Source: Sphingomonas parapaucimobilis NBRC 15100 (GTDB taxonomy: Bacteria > Pseudomonadota > Alphaproteobacteria > Sphingomonadales > Sphingomonadaceae). Taken from it: a stretch of DNA of 64,000 bases. A program made the translations under genes and the position numbers. Shown in pieces: positions 60,248-64,000 of the stretch. A model generated the notes under the pieces. That model was given only the letters and a program-made list of their open reading frames with translations. It had not been told where the DNA came from and searched no databases. Every line of letters starts with the position of its first letter. The stretch's first letter is position 1. The stretch is taken from the NCBI RefSeq assembly GCF_000787715.1, contig NZ_BBPI01000034.1, positions 117,811-181,810 of the forward strand. Direction: 5' to 3'.

Positions 60248-60274
60248 GGCCCGCTCCTTTCGCGGGGGCGGGCC
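60248..60274. terminator. Hairpin after the GntR gene
   Basis: GGCCCGC (60248-60254) / GCGGGCC (60268-60274), directly after the regulator's stop on the minus strand. Confidence 0.55.
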
Positions 60275-60276
60275 TT

Positions 60277-61059
60277 CTATCCCTCCATGGCGCTGCGGGT
60301 ATCCTCCAGCGCCAGATCGACGAGCAGCCGCATCGCCTCTCCCGCCGCCTCGACATCGCCCGCGGCGATCGCGTCATAGACCTTCACATGGTCGGGCACC
60401 GGATTGCGGGGCAGCGCGCGCGACCGCTGCTTGAACTGGGTGGTCCAGGCGACCGCCGCGCCGATGCTGGCGGACAGCACGACCAGCGCGTCGTTGCGCG
60501 TCGCGGCCAGCACCGCATTGTGGAAATCGCGGTCGGCGGCACGCCCCGCATCGGTGGCCAGCGTATGGCGGCGCATCGCCCCCAGGGCGTCGCGCATCTC
60601 CTTCAGATCGGTCTTGTCGCGGCGCTCGGCCGCCAGCCGCGCGGCGGCAGGCTCGACGATGGCGCGAAGTTCGAACAGGCTGCGCACGAAATGGATGTCG
60701 GGCTCGCCCGAAAAGGCCCAGGCCAGCACATCGGGGTCGAGCAGGTTCCAGCGGCTGCGCGGCAGGACACGCGTGCCGGTCTTGGGTCGGCTTTCGACCA
60801 GCCCCTTGGCGCTCAGCACCTGCACCGCTTCCCGGTACGCGCTGCGCGACACGTCGAGCGCTTCGGAAAACGCGACTTCGCCCGACAGCGTGTCGCCGGG
60901 CCGATACTCGCCCGAGACGATCGCCGCGCCCAGCTTGTGCGCGATCGCGCCGTGCAGGCGGCGGCCGGTGCCGCGCCGGGTCTTGGGGGCGGCCTCGTCA
61001 GACCCCATGTCTCCGATGGTTTCGGGCGGCGCGTCGCCGTTCGTCATGCTGTCACTCAT
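60277..61059 (-). CDS. GntR/FadR (FCD) family regulator of sugar-acid use
   Basis: 260 residues from ATG 61059 (GGAGAGG upstream). The winged helix (IVSGEYRPGDTLSGEVAFSE, then VSRSAYREAVQVLSAKGLV) is followed by an FCD ligand domain (SLFELRAIVEPAAARLAAER, AADRDFHNAVL with metal ligands Asp/His). It diverges from the dehydrogenase gene and most likely represses it and related genes until a sugar-acid intermediate binds. Confidence 0.85.
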   Translation of the reverse strand: MSDSMTNGDAPPETIGDMGSDEAAPKTRRGTGRRLHGAIAHKLGAAIVSGEYRPGDTLSGEVAFSEALDVSRSAYREAVQVLSAKGLVESRPKTGTRVLPRSRWNLLDPDVLAWAFSGEPDIHFVRSLFELRAIVEPAAARLAAERRDKTDLKEMRDALGAMRRHTLATDAGRAADRDFHNAVLAATRNDALVVLSASIGAAVAWTTQFKQRSRALPRNPVPDHVKVYDAIAAGDVEAAGEAMRLLVDLALEDTRSAMEG

Positions 61060-61121
61060 CGATCGTACCTCTCCGCCCCCATCCTTACCCACAACCTTTA
61101 ACATTGCCATCGCTCCGTCAA

Positions 61122-61138
61122 ACTAATATGTCGGAGTA
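61122..61138. promoter_or_regulatory. Candidate GntR operator upstream of the semialdehyde dehydrogenase
   Basis: ACTAATATGTCGGAGTA shares TGTCnGAnTA with 53501-53510. Located between the divergent regulator and dehydrogenase genes, 20 bp before ATG 61158. Tentative. Confidence 0.35.
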
Positions 61139-61157
61139 ATATAAAGGAGCTTCCCCT

Positions 61158-62681
61158 ATGACCGATTTCCGTTCGATCGACGCCGCCACCGGCCAGCCGG
61201 TGGGCGACGCTTTCGCGGTCCATGGCCCCGCCGATGTCGAGGCGGCGTGCGCCGCAGCAGAGGAGGCGTTCGACGTCTATCGCGCCACCTCGCGCGAGGA
61301 GCGTGCCGCGTTCCTCGACAAGATCGGTGCCGAGATCATGGCGATCGGCGACGACCTGATCCAGGCGGCGATGCGCGAGAGCGGCCTGCCGCGCGCGCGC
61401 CTGGAGGGCGAGCGGGGCCGCACCGTCGGCCAGCTGGGCCTGTTCGCCAAGGTGCTGCGCGCCGGGGCCTATCTGCAGGTTCGCATCGATCCCGCCATGC
61501 CCGACCGCCAGCCGCTGCCGCGCCCCGACCTGCGCCTGCGCATGGTGCCGCTGGGTCCCGTTGCGGTGTTCGGCGCGTCGAACTTCCCGCTCGCCTTCTC
61601 GACCGCCGGTGGTGACACCGCCTCGGCGCTGGCCGCCGGTTGCCCGGTCGTGGTCAAGGGCCACCCCGCCCATCCGCAGACCGGCGCACTGGTTGCCGCC
61701 GCGATCGAACGGGCAGTGGAAGCCTCTGGCCTGCCCAAGGGCGTGTTCAGCCACCTGACCGGCCCGAGCAACGAACTGGGTGCCGCGCTGGTCCGCGATC
61801 CGCGCATTACCGCAGTCGGCTTCACCGGCTCGCGCGCCGGTGGCCTGGCGCTGGTCAAGATCGCCCAGGAACGCCCGGTTCCGATCCCCGTCTATGCCGA
61901 AATGTCGAGCATCAACCCGGTCGTGCTGATGCCCGAAGCCTTGAAGGCGCGCGGGGCGGCGCTCGGCACCGCCTTTGTCGGTTCGCTGACCATGGGCGCA
62001 GGCCAGTTCTGCACCAATCCGGGCCTGCTGCTCGCCATCGAGGGCGAGGGGCTGGACGCGTTCGTCGAGGCGGCGCGCACCGCGCTGCCCGAGGCGGCGG
62101 CGCAGACCATGCTGACGCCGGGCATCCACGCGGCTTATACGAAGGGCACCGAGGCGCTCGCCGGTCACGACAAGGTCGAGACGGTGGCGCAGGGCAAGGT
62201 GGGCGAGGGCATCACCGCCGGTCGCGCCGCCTTCTTCCAGACCACGGCCGAGGCGTTCCTCGCCGACGAGGCACTGGGTCATGAGGTGTTCGGCGCGTCG
62301 TCGATCCTGGTCCGCTGCCGCGACGAGGCGGAGCTGATCGCGGTGCTGAAGGCCGCCGAGGGGCAGCTGACCGCGACGATCCAGATGGATGAGGGCGATA
62401 CCGACATGGCCTCGCGGCTGGTGCCGGTGCTCGAGCGCAAGGCGGGGCGGATCCTCGCCAATGGCTGGCCGACCGGCGTGGAGGTCGCCCATGCGATGGT
62501 CCATGGCGGGCCGTTCCCCTCGACCTCGGACGCGCGCACGACCTCGGTCGGCAGCCTCGCGATCGACCGCTATCTGCGGCCGGTGTCCTACCAGAACCTG
62601 TCGGCCGCACTGTTGCCGCAGGATCTGAAGGACGAAGCCGCGGGCACGCTGCCCCGCCTGGTCGATGGCCAGCCGGGCTAA
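61158..62681 (+). CDS. Alpha-ketoglutarate semialdehyde dehydrogenase
   Basis: 507 residues of the NADP-type aldehyde dehydrogenase family: [23 protein letters not shown], general base Glu in [12 protein letters not shown] and the catalytic Cys in [10 protein letters not shown]. Produces 2-oxoglutarate in the last step of the Weimberg route. AAGGAG precedes the start. Forms an operon with the downstream dehydratase across a terminator-like hairpin. Confidence 0.88.
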   Translation: MTDFRSIDAATGQPVGDAFAVHGPADVEAACAAAEEAFDVYRATSREERAAFLDKIGAEIMAIGDDLIQAAMRESGLPRARLEGERGRTVGQLGLFAKVLRAGAYLQVRIDPAMPDRQPLPRPDLRLRMVPLGPVAVFGASNFPLAFSTAGGDTASALAAGCPVVVKGHPAHPQTGALVAAAIERAVEASGLPKGVFSHLTGPSNELGAALVRDPRITAVGFTGSRAGGLALVKIAQERPVPIPVYAEMSSINPVVLMPEALKARGAALGTAFVGSLTMGAGQFCTNPGLLLAIEGEGLDAFVEAARTALPEAAAQTMLTPGIHAAYTKGTEALAGHDKVETVAQGKVGEGITAGRAAFFQTTAEAFLADEALGHEVFGASSILVRCRDEAELIAVLKAAEGQLTATIQMDEGDTDMASRLVPVLERKAGRILANGWPTGVEVAHAMVHGGPFPSTSDARTTSVGSLAIDRYLRPVSYQNLSAALLPQDLKDEAAGTLPRLVDGQPG

Positions 62682-62689
62682 GGAATGAC

Positions 62690-62727
62690 GGGGCGCGGGC
62701 CGGATCAGGGTCCGCGCCCCTTTTTTT
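62690..62727 (+). terminator. Terminator between the dehydrogenase and dehydratase genes
   Basis: 9-bp stem GGGGCGCGG (62690-62698) / CCGCGCCCC (62712-62720) with seven T. Strong enough to separate or attenuate the two genes. Confidence 0.8.
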
Positions 62728-62755
62728 GTTCAAAAAGACTTTAGGGGAGGATTTC

Positions 62756-63748
62756 ATGGCTGATCGTCTGTTGCAGCACCGCGCGCCCAATGGCTCGCGC
62801 TCGGTCATTCTGGCGCGCGGCGACCAGGCCGCGTTCGTGCCGGGCGTCGAGAGCGTCATCGCGCTGGCCCAGCGCGCGATCGCCGAAGGCCGGTCGCTGC
62901 TCGACACCGCGCTGGCCTGTGGTCAAGGCGAGAGCGTCGATCTCGCGGCCGAACTGGCGGCGGGGCATCTGATCGCGCCGATCGACCACGCCGATCCCGC
63001 GCATTGCGTCATGACCGGCACCGGCCTGACCCATCTCGGCTCGGCCGAGGGGCGCGACAAGATGCACCGCGACGCGGCCGCAGCCGCGCACCAGACCGAC
63101 TCGATGCGCATGTTCCTGGAAGGCGTCGAGGGCGGCAAGCCCGGCGAAGGCCAGGTCGGTCAGCAGCCGGAATGGTTCTACAAGGGTGACGGCAGCCAGC
63201 TGGTCGGCCCCGGCGACGCGCTCGAGATGCCGGCCTTTGCGCAGGATGGCGGCGAAGAGCCCGAACTGGCGGGCATCTATCTGATCGGCCCGGACGGCAC
63301 GCCGCATCGCCTGGGCCTGTGTCTGGCCAATGAATTTTCGGACCATGTGACCGAGCGGCACAATTATCTGTGGCTCGCCCATTCCAAGCTGCGTCCCGCC
63401 GCACTGGGCGCCGAACTGCTGCTGGGCGACGTGCCCGAGCATATCGAGGGCACCAGCAGGATCGCACGCGACGGCCAGACCATCTGGGAAAAGCCGTTCC
63501 TGTCGGGCGAGGCGAATATGTCGCACAGCCTCGCGAATCTCGAGCATCACCATTTCAAATACGCGCTGTTCCGTCGCCCGGGCGACGTCCATGTCCATTT
63601 CTTCGGGACGGCGACGCTGTCCTTCTCGGACGGTATCCGTACCCAGGAAGGCGATGTGTTCGAGATCGCGGCGGCACCCTTCACCCTGCCGCTCACCAAT
63701 CCGCTCAAGCGGACCGAGGATCGGCCGGTGACGGTCGGCCGTCTCTGA
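62756..63748 (+). CDS. AraD1/GguC-type FAH-superfamily dehydratase
   Basis: 330 residues from ATG 62756 (GGGGAGG upstream). The sequence TGTGLTHLGSAEGRDKMH and PEWFYKGDGSQLVGPG, with GEEPELAGIYLI carrying the metal Glu pair, fits GguC/AraD1 proteins that dehydrate L-2-keto-3-deoxyarabonate. It duplicates the XylX reaction type in the same locus, suggesting two pentoses or stereoisomers are handled. Confidence 0.82.
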   Translation: MADRLLQHRAPNGSRSVILARGDQAAFVPGVESVIALAQRAIAEGRSLLDTALACGQGESVDLAAELAAGHLIAPIDHADPAHCVMTGTGLTHLGSAEGRDKMHRDAAAAAHQTDSMRMFLEGVEGGKPGEGQVGQQPEWFYKGDGSQLVGPGDALEMPAFAQDGGEEPELAGIYLIGPDGTPHRLGLCLANEFSDHVTERHNYLWLAHSKLRPAALGAELLLGDVPEHIEGTSRIARDGQTIWEKPFLSGEANMSHSLANLEHHHFKYALFRRPGDVHVHFFGTATLSFSDGIRTQEGDVFEIAAAPFTLPLTNPLKRTEDRPVTVGRL

Positions 63749-64000
63749 ACGCCTGATCCCTATCGCCATATGATCGGGGCGTCCTTTCCAGCGGGAGAGG
63801 GCGCCCCTGCCATGTCCGGCGCTGTGATTCTGTGCGTGATTCCCAAATTTTCGGGCCGGTGATTCGGGGAAGCACGCTCCAATGGGCATATGGTTCCGAC
63901 GCCGATGCGGAAAGCGGTGGCGAATAAGCCATTGATTATTATTTGTTTTGCCAAATTTTTACGGAAAAATGAAAATCGGCTGTTGACGGTTTGGGGCAAC
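63749..64000. other. Right-edge intergenic sequence
   Basis: 252 bp with no convincing gene. The last ~80 bp become AT-rich and end with TTGACG near 63982, which could be the -35 of a promoter for a gene beyond the window. Confidence 0.4.

Overview
The window comes from a GC-rich alphaproteobacterium, most likely Sphingomonas or a close relative. Evidence is the cpdR / N-formylglutamate amidohydrolase neighbourhood, a SapC-like protein, Caulobacter-type xyl (Weimberg) genes, copAB organised as in sphingomonads, and pervasive GC3 bias. It consists of two host flanks separated by one apparently complete 40.0 kb prophage inserted in a tRNA-Val(GAC) gene.

Left host flank (1-5187): the 3' end of a sapC-like gene, a cytochrome b561, and an AT-rich promoter with three near-identical operators driving a hipBA toxin-antitoxin pair. 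Then follow a probable alpha-r8/mmgR-type small RNA ending in a strong terminator, an N-formylglutamate amidohydrolase, the response regulator cpdR and tRNA-Val.

Prophage (5142-45205, flanked by 46-bp direct repeats that are the 3' half of the tRNA): an HK97-type siphovirus. The left arm is a leftward chain of small, start/stop-overlapped genes ending in a tyrosine integrase beside attL. It is driven from a divergent switch (YdaS/Cro-like regulator against an XRE repressor without a protease domain) with three operators at 10281-10341. To the right lies a cargo block (lipoprotein, secreted nuclease, nucleoside-deoxyribosyltransferase-like protein, an unknown, an EAL phosphodiesterase, a HigBA-type TA pair). 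Then come early genes including Gam and HNH; packaging and head genes; an Acb2-family anti-CBASS candidate; tail genes with a peptidase domain inside the tape measure and an SGNH esterase fibre; lysis genes; two DNA methyltransferases; a membrane moron; a second, P4-type integrase; and a wHTH replication-type gene beside attR. Two intact integrases, two methyltransferases with related leaders, and a methyltransferase whose 3' half looks coding in two frames are the most unusual points.

Right host flank (45206-64000): the displaced tRNA terminator, a DUF6508 gene, and an ECF sigma-factor operon (CnrY/CnrX/CnrH-like) running directly into copA-copB. Next are a DUF1826-acyltransferase operon behind a Zur-like box and a sugar MFS transporter. 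The flank ends with a dispersed oxidative pentose (Weimberg) pathway: galM-xylD, xylX-xylB-xylC, a GntR/FCD regulator, then alpha-ketoglutarate semialdehyde dehydrogenase plus an AraD1/GguC-type dehydratase. Together these take an aldose through lactone, aldonate and 2-keto-3-deoxy acid to 2-oxoglutarate.
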